This document shows, in pieces, positions 8,716-17,881 of a DNA stretch of 55,634 nt. Where the stretch lies: assembly GCA_958426775.1 (NCBI GenBank), contig CATZZP010000015.1:1-55634 (forward strand), given 5' to 3'. This DNA comes from an uncultured Bacillota bacterium (GTDB lineage Bacteria; Bacillota; Clostridia; Lachnospirales; CAG-274). Within the stretch, counting starts at the first letter, position 1. Each line of letters opens with the position of its first letter. A model generated the notes under the pieces. It made no database searches and was not told where the DNA came from. It saw nothing but the letters and a program-made list of their open reading frames with translations. The position numbers and the translations under genes were made by a program.

Positions 8716-9852
8716 GTGGCTGAAAATATATCAATTTTAGGTTCAACAGGCTCAATAGGTACGCAAACCTTGGAGGTAGTAAGAGAAATAGGCGGAATTA
8801 AGGTTTCCGCCTTAACTTCCAATTCAAATATAGATTTATTAGAGGTTCAGGCTAAAGAATTTAAGCCTGAGCTTGTTTGCGTTATGAGCGAAAAAAAGGC
8901 AATAGAGCTTAAAAAAAGGCTTTCCGCCTTAAATTGTGAGGTTGTATACGGTATGGAGGGCTTAATTGCGGCAGCTGAAATTTCTTCGGCAGATACAGTG
9001 GTAAACTCTGTTGTAGGCAATATAGGCTTACGTCCTACTGTAGCGGCAATAAAGGCAGGCAAAAATATTGCCCTTGCCAATAAGGAAACCCTTGTAACCT
9101 CAGGTGAGCTTGTAATGAAGCTTTTAGAGGAAAACAAGGTTAAAATGTACCCTGTAGACAGTGAGCATTCGGCAATTTTTCAATCCCTTCAGGGCAATGA
9201 TATGAATAAGATAGAAAATATCTGGCTTACTGCATCGGGAGGACCCTTCAGAGGTAAGAGCGATTTAAGCAAGGTAACCCTTGAAGATGCTCTTAACCAC
9301 CCTAACTGGTCAATGGGCAGAAAAATTACCATTGACTCTGCTACAATGATGAATAAGGGATTGGAGGTTATAGAAGCAAAATGGCTTTTTAATGTGGATT
9401 TGGATAGAATAAAGGTAGTGGTACACCCTCAAAGCATAGTACATTCTATGGTTGAGTATGAGGACGGTGCCGTTATTGCACAGCTTGGTGTACCTGATAT
9501 GAAGGTGCCTATACAATATGCCTTAACCTATCCCAAAAGAGTTAAAAATAACTTCCCTAAGCTTAACTTTTTTGAGCATAACAGCTTGACCTTTGAAAAG
9601 CCTGATTTAAAGGTGTTTAAATGCCTTGCTCTTGCTTTTGATGCAATTAAGACAGGAGGCACCTTGCCTGCAGTGCTTAATGGGGCTAATGAAATTGCCG
9701 TAGATAAATTTCTGAAGGGACAAGTAGGCTTTACAGATATACCAATGCTTATAGAAAAGGCAATGAGTGCATATACTGTAAAATATGACTATACTCTGGA
9801 AGATGTTTTAGAGGCGGACAGCTTTGCAAGAGAATATGTAAATAATTTATAA
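8716..9852 (+). CDS. dxr: 1-deoxy-D-xylulose 5-phosphate reductoisomerase
   Basis: Catalyses the NADPH-dependent conversion of DXP to MEP, the committed step of the non-mevalonate isoprenoid pathway. The 378-residue protein opens with the dinucleotide-binding loop ILGSTGSIGTQTLEV. It has the NKETLVTSGELV block (about 116-127), the PVDSEHSAIFQ metal/substrate block (about 146-156) and LTASGGPFRGKS (about 172-183), all typical of this family. The start is GTG, with GAGAGGTG upstream. ispG of the same pathway lies two genes downstream, with the rseP protease between them, an order found in many Firmicutes. Confidence 0.94.
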   Translation: MAENISILGSTGSIGTQTLEVVREIGGIKVSALTSNSNIDLLEVQAKEFKPELVCVMSEKKAIELKKRLSALNCEVVYGMEGLIAAAEISSADTVVNSVVGNIGLRPTVAAIKAGKNIALANKETLVTSGELVMKLLEENKVKMYPVDSEHSAIFQSLQGNDMNKIENIWLTASGGPFRGKSDLSKVTLEDALNHPNWSMGRKITIDSATMMNKGLEVIEAKWLFNVDLDRIKVVVHPQSIVHSMVEYEDGAVIAQLGVPDMKVPIQYALTYPKRVKNNFPKLNFFEHNSLTFEKPDLKVFKCLALAFDAIKTGGTLPAVLNGANEIAVDKFLKGQVGFTDIPMLIEKAMSAYTVKYDYTLEDVLEADSFAREYVNNL

Positions 9853-9863
9853 GAGGTGTTTAA

Positions 9864-10940
9864 ATGTCGGTTATTATTACCCTTATTATTTTTACCGTCA
9901 TTGTGGTTATCCATGAGGGCGGACATTTTTTGGCGGCTAAAAAATGCAATGTACTTGTAGAGGAATTTGCAGTAGGTATGGGTCCTAAGCTTTTTGGTGT
10001 ACAAAAGGGAGATACTCTTTACTCTCTTCGTTTACTGCCTTTGGGCGGTTATTGCAAAATGGCGGATAATCAGCCTGAGGACAGCAGTAAAATAGGCTTT
10101 AATGATGCTAACGTATGGCAGAGGATTTTTATTGCCCTTTTAGGTCCTATTATGAACTTTGTGCTTGCACTTATAGTGCTTACCTTTATGTCCATGACAA
10201 CAGGTATTTCAACTAATAATATTAGTAGTATCTTACCTGATTATCCGGCAGAGGCGGCAGGCTTACAGTCGGGGGATGAAATTGTTGATATAAACGGCAC
10301 GTCTATCAATATAAGAAGCGATATTAACTTTTACTTAAGTGAGCATATGGGAGAGCCTCTTGAAATTACCGTAAAGCGTAACGGAGAGAAATTTAAGGCT
10401 AATCTTGTGCCTAAGGCTGATGAAAACGGTCAATATCTTTTAGGTGTTACAATGGAGTATAAGGCACCTATTATTAACCTTGGTATGTATGATAAAGAGC
10501 TTTTTGAAACATATGACAAAGCAGGCTTTTTTGAATGTGTAGAGGACGGCTTCTGGAATATGCTCTATTTAGTTAAGGTTACGGTTATAGGTGTTGTGAG
10601 AATATTTACCTTAAACGTATCTATGGACGAGATAAGCGGACCTATAGGAGTAACTACCGTTGTAGGGGACGCCTATGAGCAGACAATTAAGGACGGTGCA
10701 ATTTATACTATACTGACAATGCTTAACTTAGGTGCTTTATTAAGTGCTAACTTAGGTGTAATTAATCTTGTGCCTATTCCTGCTCTTGACGGCGGCAGAA
10801 TTTTTGTTTACCTTATAGAGGTTATAAGGAGAAAACAGCTTCCGCCTGAAAAGGAGGGCATTATAAATATTATCGGCTTTGCCCTTGTAATGGGATTTGG
10901 TATTTATATTGCCATAAACGATGTATTAAAACTAGTGTAA
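9864..10940 (+). CDS. rseP: Site-2 intramembrane metalloprotease
   Basis: A membrane zinc protease that cleaves anti-sigma factors or remnant signal peptides within the bilayer (RseP/RasP family). The 358-residue protein has HEGGH (17-21) in the first membrane segment, a PDZ domain (about 115-190), and the second metal-site motif NLVPIPALDGGR near residue 305, followed by a final membrane segment. It sits between dxr and ispG, as in Bacillus-type genomes. The substrate is not evident here; no anti-sigma gene is in the window. Confidence 0.92.
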   Translation: MSVIITLIIFTVIVVIHEGGHFLAAKKCNVLVEEFAVGMGPKLFGVQKGDTLYSLRLLPLGGYCKMADNQPEDSSKIGFNDANVWQRIFIALLGPIMNFVLALIVLTFMSMTTGISTNNISSILPDYPAEAAGLQSGDEIVDINGTSINIRSDINFYLSEHMGEPLEITVKRNGEKFKANLVPKADENGQYLLGVTMEYKAPIINLGMYDKELFETYDKAGFFECVEDGFWNMLYLVKVTVIGVVRIFTLNVSMDEISGPIGVTTVVGDAYEQTIKDGAIYTILTMLNLGALLSANLGVINLVPIPALDGGRIFVYLIEVIRRKQLPPEKEGIINIIGFALVMGFGIYIAINDVLKLV

Positions 10941-10959
10941 TTACCATGGAGGATAAGCT

Positions 10960-12018
10960 ATGAGCTACATTAAGAGAAAACCTACAAATACAGTTAATAT
11001 AGGCGGTGTTTTAATAGGAGGTGATAATCCTATTGCAATACAGTCAATGTGTAATACGGATACAAGAGATGCCAAGGCTACTATCGCTCAGATTAAGAAG
11101 CTGGAAAATGCAGGTTGTGAGATTATAAGGGTTGCCGTGCCTGATATGGAGGCAGCAGAGGCTGTAGGCGAAATAAAAAAGGGAATAAATATACCTCTTG
11201 TGGCAGATATTCATTTTGATTACAGGCTTGCTCTTGAATGCTTAAAGCAGGGTGTTGATAAGCTCAGGATAAACCCCGGAAATATAGGCGGAAGAGATAG
11301 GGTTGAGGCTGTTGTAAATGAGGCTAAGAAAAGAGAAATACCTATCCGTATCGGTGTAAATTCAGGCTCTCTTGAAAAGGATATTCTGGAAAAATACGGA
11401 GAGGTAACACCACAGGGCTTAGTTGAAAGTGCCTTAAGACACGTAGAAATTTTAGGGGACTTAAATTATGATAAAATTGTAATTTCAATTAAAGCCTCAA
11501 ATGTACCCTTTTCAATGGAAACCTACTCCCTTTTATCACAAAAGGTAAGGTATCCTTTACATTTAGGTATTACTGAGGCAGGCACTGTATGGAGCGGTAC
11601 CGTAAAGTCCGCTGTAGGCATAGGTGCTATTTTGGGTATGGGTATAGGCGATACAATAAGGGTATCCTTAACAGGTAATCCTGTTGAGGAGGTCAGGGCG
11701 GCTAAGGAAATTTTAAAGGCTATGGAGCTAAGATGCTTCGGTGTTAATTTTGTTTCCTGTCCTACCTGCGGAAGAACGGAAATTGACCTTATCGGCCTTG
11801 CTAACAAGGTTGAAAAGGCTTGTGAAGGTATAGATAAAAACATTAAGGTGGCAGTAATGGGCTGTGCCGTAAACGGACCCGGTGAGGCACGTGAGGCGGA
11901 TATAGGTATTGCAGGGGGTAAAGGCTACGGACTTATTTTCAAAAAGGGCGAAATACTGCGTAAGTTGCCTGAAGAACAGCTTTTATCAGCCTTAATGGAG
12001 GAGATAGAAAAGTTATGA
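10960..12018 (+). CDS. ispG: HMB-PP synthase (4Fe-4S)
   Basis: Converts MEcPP to HMB-PP, the penultimate step of the MEP isoprenoid pathway. The 352-residue protein starts with the GcpE pattern RKPTNTVNIGGVLIGGDNPI and IQSMCNTDTRD. It carries the cluster-binding cysteines in SCPTCGRTEIDL (about 265-276) and MGCAVNGPGE (about 303-312). It follows rseP by 19 bp and precedes polC by 9 bp. It would act after dxr of the same run. Confidence 0.95.
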   Translation: MSYIKRKPTNTVNIGGVLIGGDNPIAIQSMCNTDTRDAKATIAQIKKLENAGCEIIRVAVPDMEAAEAVGEIKKGINIPLVADIHFDYRLALECLKQGVDKLRINPGNIGGRDRVEAVVNEAKKREIPIRIGVNSGSLEKDILEKYGEVTPQGLVESALRHVEILGDLNYDKIVISIKASNVPFSMETYSLLSQKVRYPLHLGITEAGTVWSGTVKSAVGIGAILGMGIGDTIRVSLTGNPVEEVRAAKEILKAMELRCFGVNFVSCPTCGRTEIDLIGLANKVEKACEGIDKNIKVAVMGCAVNGPGEAREADIGIAGGKGYGLIFKKGEILRKLPEEQLLSALMEEIEKL

Positions 12019-12027
12019 GGTGATTAA

Positions 12028-15000
12028 ATGAGTCCTATGAATTTTAGTGAGGTTTTCAGTCAGGTAAAGCTGTCTGCCAATGTTAAAACTACACTAAAAA
12101 ATACTCTTGTAAACAGGGTTGCCTTTAATAAAGAAACAAGACAAATGGATATAGATATATCATCACCCACAATTATAAATGAGGATTGCCTTAAGGACTT
12201 TTGTGCAGATATAAAGGATAGCTTCGAATATGTTTCAGCAGCTACGGTAAGTCTAAAATATGACTGTACATATAACAATGACCTTGAAATGCTCAACACC
12301 TATAAGCCCAATCTTTTAAGATATATTAAAAACAGCAGTAAGCTGTGTATGAGCTTACTTGAAAATGCAAACTTTATAATAAAAGACGGTGTAATTATAT
12401 TTGAGGTTGACTCAAACGGTGCTTTTATGTTTAAAAAGCGTGGCTATGAGCTTGAGTTTGAACAATTACTAAGAGAGAGATTTGGAATAAATTATAAGGT
12501 AGAGTTCAGAAATAAGGAGGGCATGGCTTCAGAGCCTTCAGAAGGGGAACGTATCAAGCGTGCTATAGAGAGGGATGCCTTGGCAAGTGTTAAGGCGGAG
12601 CAGGAAAAATCCTCGGAGGAGGATACTTCACAGCCCGTTAAGGAGCCTAAGGTTAAAGCACCTCAGCCTAAGGGCAAGGGCTTTGTGCGTACAAGAACTC
12701 CTCAGACAAAGGAGGCTGTTATTGAGGAAAGCTCAACTGCTATCAGCTCAGTTTCTGTGCCTAATGAATGTGCTGTAATAGAGGGACTTATATTTGCTGT
12801 TGATGAGCTTGTTAAAACCAAAAAGGGCAGTTTTATTGTTAAGTTTTATGTAAGCGACAAGACAGGTGCTATCCTCTGTAAAATGTTCTTAAAGCCTGAG
12901 GAATATGACGGTAACTTTGCATCTATGATTAAAAGCGGTAAGTATGTTAAGCTCATGGGTAAGGTGGAAAATGACGTCTTTGAGCATAATGAGCCTGTAA
13001 TGCTTGTAAATAAAATTTCTAAAGCAGAGGCACCTCCTATGCGTATGGACAATGCTCCCGTAAAGAGGGTGGAGCTTCATTTACATACTCAGATGAGTAA
13101 AATGGACGGAATTACATCAGCTAAGGAATATATTAAAAGAGCTAAGCTGTGGGGACATAAAGCTATTGCAATAACCGACCACGGTGTAGTACAGGCATTC
13201 CCCGAGGCTTTACATACAGTAGAGGATAAAAAGCTTGATTGCGGAGATGTAAAGGTGCTTTACGGCTGTGAGGCATATTTGGTTGATGATTTAGGCTCTG
13301 TAGTTAAAAATTATCAGGGACAAAGCTTAGATGACAGCTTTGTTGTTTTTGATTTGGAAACAACAGGACTTAAAAAGGAAATTGACAAAATAATTGAAAT
13401 AGGTGCTGTTAAGGTAGTAAAGGGAGAAATAGTTGATAAGTTTTCAAAGTTTATTAATCCAGGGATAAAGCTTGATGAAAAAATAGTGGGTCTTACGGGT
13501 ATAACAGATGATATGCTTAAGGATGCTGAGGGTGCACAGGTTATTATGCCTGAATTTCTTGAGTTTATCGGGGATAGCGTTCTTGTTGCCCACAATGCAG
13601 CCTTTGATGTAGGTTTTGTAAGTCAGTGGTGTACCGAAAATGACTACAAGATAAATCCCACGGTGATTGATACGGTAGAGCTTGCTAAAATCCTTTTTCC
13701 AAAGCTTAAAAATTATAAGCTTGACACAGTTTGTGAGGAAATGGGAGTCAGTCTTGAAAATCACCACAGAGCAGTAGATGATGCAGGTGCAACTGCCGAA
13801 ATCTTTGTAAAGGCTATACCTATGCTTAAGGAAAAGGGTGCAACTACCCTTGATACTCTTAACACCTTTGCATCTGAAATCATTGATAAAAGGCAGATTA
13901 AAAAGTATTATCACGCCATTATTCTGGTTAAAAATCAGGTTGGCTTAAGAAATCTTTATGAGCTTGTTTCGGACTCACATATAAAGTATTTCCTGCGTAG
14001 ACCTAAAATACCTAAAAGTGAGCTTATAAAGCACAGAGAGGGGCTTATATTAGGCTCTGCCTGTGAGGCAGGAGAGCTTTATTCCGCTCTTTTTGACAAC
14101 CAGAGCGAGGACGTAATAAAAGCTCTTGTGGACTTTTATGACTACCTTGAAATTCAGCCTGTTGCAAATAATATGTTTATGATAAACAATCAGAGCAAGA
14201 ACGGTAAGGCTGTTGAAAGCGTAGACAGACTTTATGAGCTTAATAAGGAAATTGTTGCCCTTGGGGAAAAATATAATAAACCTGTGGTTGCCACCTGTGA
14301 TGTACATTTTATTGACCCTGAGGACGAGATTTTCAGACGTATTGTGCAGGCGGGTGACGGCTATAAGGACGTAGATCATCAGGCACCTCTTTACTTCAGA
14401 ACAACAGAGGAAATGCTTGAGGAGTTTAAATATTTAGGGGAAGAGAAGGCATATGAGGTCGTTGTTACAAATACCAATCTTGTTGCAGACTGGCTTGAGG
14501 ACGTAAGACCTATATCAAGGGATAAGTGTCCGCCTATTATTGAAAATTCGGACTTAACCCTAAGGGAGATTACTACAAGCAAGGCAAAGGAGATTTACGG
14601 TGACCCTCTGCCAAAGGTAGTTGAGGACAGACTTGATATTGAGCTTAATTCTATAATTGATAACGGATATTCGGTCCTTTATATATCAGCACAAAAGCTT
14701 GTTTGGGACTCTATGGACCATGGCTATATTGTAGGTTCACGTGGCTCTGTAGGCTCGTCCTTTGCGGCTACAATGGCAGGTATTACAGAGGTTAATCCTC
14801 TTGAACCCCATTATGTATGCCCAAATTGTAAGTACTCTGATTTTGATTCAGAGGAGGTGCTGGCATACAGAGGCAGCTCAGGTTTTGATATGCCTGATAA
14901 AAATTGTCCTAAGTGCGGTGCTAAAATGAATAAGGACGGACAGGCAATACCTTTCCAGACTTTCTTAGGCTTTAAGGGCAATAAGGAGCCTGATATAGAC

Positions 15001-16419
15001 CTTAACTTTTCAGGTGAGTATCAACAGCAGGCACATCGCTACTGTGAGGAGCTTTTCGGCAAGGAGTTTGTATTTAAGGCAGGCACTATAGGCAGTCTTC
15101 AGGAAAAGACGGTATACGGTTATATAAATAAGTATCTTGAAATACCAAACCATGAGATAAAAAGCTTTTCCTCTGCTGAAAAAAAGAGGATTGCTACAGG
15201 CTGTGTGGGTGTTAAGCGAACAACAGGTCAGCACCCCGGCGGACTTGTAGTAGTGCCTTATAATAGGTCAATTTATGAGTTCTGTCCTGTACAAAGACCC
15301 GCTGATGAATTTAATTCAGTAGTTAAAACTACCCACTTTGATTATCACTCCATTGACCAAAATCTGCTTAAATTAGATATGCTGGGTCATGATGTGCCTA
15401 CCATTTTGCATATGTACAAGGATATGACAGGCTTTGACCCATTGGAGGTGCCTATGGACGATAAGGCTACCCTATCTCTGTTTACCTCTCCAAAGGCTCT
15501 GGGAGTAACAGAGGAGGAGATACACTGTAATACAGGCTCCTTAGGTCTGCCTGAATTCGGTACTAACTTTGTACGTACCATGCTTGTGGAAACACAGCCC
15601 TCATCATTTTCGGATTTAGTGAGAATTTCAGGCTTGTCCCATGGTACTGATGTATGGACGGGCAATGCACAGGAGCTTATCAGAAATAATGTAGTTACTC
15701 TTAAAGAGGTTATTCCTACACGAGATGATATTATGCTTTATCTTATAAGAATGGGTATCGAAAACGAAACTTCATTTAAAATAATGGAAATGGTACGTAA
15801 GGGTAAGGGTCTTACTGAGGAGCATGAGGCAATTATGAGGGAGCATAATGTGCCTGATTGGTATATTGACAGCTGTAAAAAAATCAAGTATATGTTCCCT
15901 AAGGGACATGCAGTTGCCTATGTAACCAACACTTTCCGTATAGGCTATTTCAAGATAAATTATCCATATGCCTTTTACTCAGCCACCTTCTATGTTAAGT
16001 CGGATTCCTTTGATTATGAGGTAATGTGCTTTGGTCCTGAAAGGGTTATGGATAAAATGAAAGAGATAGATGCTATGGGTAAGGCTGCAACAGCAAATGA
16101 TAAGTCTATGCACTCTGTTTTAGAGCTTGTATACGAAATGTATATGAGGGGACTTAAGTTTGTGCCTATGGATTTATATAAGGCAGACCCTACTCAGTTT
16201 TTAATAACAGAAGAGGGACTTATGCCGCCATTTTGTGTATTGCCTAATCTAAGCAGAGATACTGCACCTGTAATTGCAGAGGCAAGAAAGGATGGAGAAT
16301 TCAGAACCATTGAGGACTTCAAGGAGCGAACAGGTATAGGTAAAACAGTAATACAAATGCTTAAGGATTTGGGTATATTAAAGGGTATACCGGATACTGA
16401 CCAGATGAGTTTGTTTTAA
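12028..16419 (+). CDS. polC: DNA polymerase III alpha subunit, PolC type
   Basis: The replicative polymerase of low-GC Firmicutes with built-in 3'-5' proofreading. In order, the 1463-residue protein has an N-terminal domain, an OB fold (about 245-340), and a PHP domain from about 348 (RVELHLHTQMSKMDG, AITDHG). This is split by a DnaQ-like exonuclease insertion (about 434-600, VVFDLETTGL giving the DxE pair). After it come a zinc-binding module (CPNCKYSD and CPKCGAKM) and the polymerase core, whose catalytic aspartates are D989 and D991 in PDIDLNF. Helix-hairpin-helix and C-terminal regions end in MSLF. This is full length for the PolC class. It is the last gene of the pyrH run and converges on uxaC. 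Confidence 0.97.
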   Translation: MSPMNFSEVFSQVKLSANVKTTLKNTLVNRVAFNKETRQMDIDISSPTIINEDCLKDFCADIKDSFEYVSAATVSLKYDCTYNNDLEMLNTYKPNLLRYIKNSSKLCMSLLENANFIIKDGVIIFEVDSNGAFMFKKRGYELEFEQLLRERFGINYKVEFRNKEGMASEPSEGERIKRAIERDALASVKAEQEKSSEEDTSQPVKEPKVKAPQPKGKGFVRTRTPQTKEAVIEESSTAISSVSVPNECAVIEGLIFAVDELVKTKKGSFIVKFYVSDKTGAILCKMFLKPEEYDGNFASMIKSGKYVKLMGKVENDVFEHNEPVMLVNKISKAEAPPMRMDNAPVKRVELHLHTQMSKMDGITSAKEYIKRAKLWGHKAIAITDHGVVQAFPEALHTVEDKKLDCGDVKVLYGCEAYLVDDLGSVVKNYQGQSLDDSFVVFDLETTGLKKEIDKIIEIGAVKVVKGEIVDKFSKFINPGIKLDEKIVGLTGITDDMLKDAEGAQVIMPEFLEFIGDSVLVAHNAAFDVGFVSQWCTENDYKINPTVIDTVELAKILFPKLKNYKLDTVCEEMGVSLENHHRAVDDAGATAEIFVKAIPMLKEKGATTLDTLNTFASEIIDKRQIKKYYHAIILVKNQVGLRNLYELVSDSHIKYFLRRPKIPKSELIKHREGLILGSACEAGELYSALFDNQSEDVIKALVDFYDYLEIQPVANNMFMINNQSKNGKAVESVDRLYELNKEIVALGEKYNKPVVATCDVHFIDPEDEIFRRIVQAGDGYKDVDHQAPLYFRTTEEMLEEFKYLGEEKAYEVVVTNTNLVADWLEDVRPISRDKCPPIIENSDLTLREITTSKAKEIYGDPLPKVVEDRLDIELNSIIDNGYSVLYISAQKLVWDSMDHGYIVGSRGSVGSSFAATMAGITEVNPLEPHYVCPNCKYSDFDSEEVLAYRGSSGFDMPDKNCPKCGAKMNKDGQAIPFQTFLGFKGNKEPDIDLNFSGEYQQQAHRYCEELFGKEFVFKAGTIGSLQEKTVYGYINKYLEIPNHEIKSFSSAEKKRIATGCVGVKRTTGQHPGGLVVVPYNRSIYEFCPVQRPADEFNSVVKTTHFDYHSIDQNLLKLDMLGHDVPTILHMYKDMTGFDPLEVPMDDKATLSLFTSPKALGVTEEEIHCNTGSLGLPEFGTNFVRTMLVETQPSSFSDLVRISGLSHGTDVWTGNAQELIRNNVVTLKEVIPTRDDIMLYLIRMGIENETSFKIMEMVRKGKGLTEEHEAIMREHNVPDWYIDSCKKIKYMFPKGHAVAYVTNTFRIGYFKINYPYAFYSATFYVKSDSFDYEVMCFGPERVMDKMKEIDAMGKAATANDKSMHSVLELVYEMYMRGLKFVPMDLYKADPTQFLITEEGLMPPFCVLPNLSRDTAPVIAEARKDGEFRTIEDFKERTGIGKTVIQMLKDLGILKGIPDTDQMSLF

Positions 16420-16425
16420 AAAATA

Positions 16426-16460
16426 AGAGCTGTCAGAAATGACAGCTCTGTTTGTTTTAA
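16426..16460. terminator. Bidirectional terminator between polC and uxaC
   Basis: AGAGCTGTCA (16426-16435) pairs perfectly with TGACAGCTCT (16440-16449) around a GAAA tetraloop. T-rich sequence lies on the plus side and A-rich sequence on the other, so it can serve both convergent genes. Confidence 0.85.
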
Positions 16461-17858
16461 TTAAAGGTTAAAGTAAGCGGCAGCATTATTATAGCAGATG
16501 TCAGCTACAAGCTTGCCTGCAAACTCTATATCATCAGCATACTCGCCGTCCTCTATCCACTGACCTATAATATTACAGAGTATTCTTCTGAAATATTCGT
16601 GACGTGGGTAAGAAAGGAAGCTTCTTGAATCAGTAAGCATACCTACGAATTTACCAAGGACACCAAGGTTACCGAGAGCCTTAATCTGTGCTTCCATACC
16701 ATCCTTATTGTCGTTAAACCACCAAGCAGTACCGAACTGAATTTTTGATGCAGCCTCTGTACCCTGGAAGCAACCGAGGATAGTACCAAACACCTGATTA
16801 TCGGCAGGGTTACCTGCAAAGATAAGGGTCTTTGGAAGGTTGTTGTTATAGTCAAGAGCATCTAAGAGGTTCGTTAAGCCCTCAACTGTTGACCAGTCAG
16901 AGATACAGTCAAAGCCTGTATCAGGACCCATCTTTTCGAACATTCTTGTGTTGTTATCTCTCTTAATGTTCATGTGCATTTCCATAGCCCAATCTCTCTT
17001 GTGGTACTCTGCACCTAAGAAAAGCATAAGAGCTGTTCTGTACTTCTCGCCCTCATCCTTTGTAGGAGCGTTACCTGCAAGAGCCTTGGCGAGGATAGCG
17101 TCAACCTCGGCATCTGTAGCCTTATTGAAAGGTACATATGTGAAAGCATGGTCAGATGCACGACAGCCTAATTCCTCAAATAATGCCATTCTCTTTAAGA
17201 GAACTGCCTTAAGGTCAGCAAAGGTCTTGATTTCAGTGTTTTCTGTGTCACCAAGAGTCTTAATATATGCAGCAAAGGTAGGTGCATCAATATTAAGTGC
17301 CTTGTCAGGTCTCCAAGCAGGATATACCTTAAATCTGTCCTCCTCAGCGGCAAGCTTCTTATGCCATTCAAGAGAGTCGGCAGGGTCATCAGTTGTATTG
17401 ATAGCCTTAACGTTTGACTTAACAATAAGCTCTCTTACTCTGAAGTCAGGCTTAGCAAGCATTTCGTTAATCTTGTCGTGAATTTCTACTGCATTGTCCT
17501 TTGTAAGTGGCTCATAGATACCGAAGTATCTCTGTAATTCAAGGTGTGTCCAATGGTATAAAGGATTACCGATAGCATACTGAATAGTTTCTGCCCATCT
17601 TACAAACTTGTTGAGCTTGTCAGCATTCTTATCTGTAATTTCTGCCTCAGGTACACCTAAGGAACGCATAGCTCTCCACTTATAGTGGTCACCGCCGAGC
17701 CATACATCGGAGATGTCCTCAAAGTTCTTGTTTTCATAAATCTCCTGTGGGTTTAAGTGGCAGTGGAAGTCATAAATCGGCTCTGCCTTAGCATAGTCGT
17801 TAAATAACTTTTTAGCAGTTTCTGTTTTTAATAAAAAGTTTTCATCAATAAAACCCAT
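16461..17858 (-). CDS. uxaC: Glucuronate/galacturonate isomerase
   Basis: Isomerises D-galacturonate to D-tagaturonate (and glucuronate to fructuronate), the first cytoplasmic step of uronate catabolism. The 465-residue length is normal. The N-terminal metal motif YDFHCHLNP (about 29-37), the WLGGDHYKWRAMR block and the C-terminal TDSRSFLSYPRHEYFRR block are characteristic of the UxaC family in the amidohydrolase superfamily. GGAGG precedes the ATG. It is the last gene of the minus-strand unit uxaB-uxaA-uxaC, 23 bp after uxaA. The long open frames on the opposite strand are antisense shadows. Confidence 0.95.
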   Translation of the reverse strand: MGFIDENFLLKTETAKKLFNDYAKAEPIYDFHCHLNPQEIYENKNFEDISDVWLGGDHYKWRAMRSLGVPEAEITDKNADKLNKFVRWAETIQYAIGNPLYHWTHLELQRYFGIYEPLTKDNAVEIHDKINEMLAKPDFRVRELIVKSNVKAINTTDDPADSLEWHKKLAAEEDRFKVYPAWRPDKALNIDAPTFAAYIKTLGDTENTEIKTFADLKAVLLKRMALFEELGCRASDHAFTYVPFNKATDAEVDAILAKALAGNAPTKDEGEKYRTALMLFLGAEYHKRDWAMEMHMNIKRDNNTRMFEKMGPDTGFDCISDWSTVEGLTNLLDALDYNNNLPKTLIFAGNPADNQVFGTILGCFQGTEAASKIQFGTAWWFNDNKDGMEAQIKALGNLGVLGKFVGMLTDSRSFLSYPRHEYFRRILCNIIGQWIEDGEYADDIEFAGKLVADICYNNAAAYFNL

Positions 17859-17881
17859 TTTTATTTCCTCCGTTATTAAAA

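Noticed and set aside
16948..17481. 177-residue antisense frame in uxaC
   Set aside because: It lies fully within the conserved uxaC gene on the opposite strand, has no start signal, and mirrors codon bias of the real gene.
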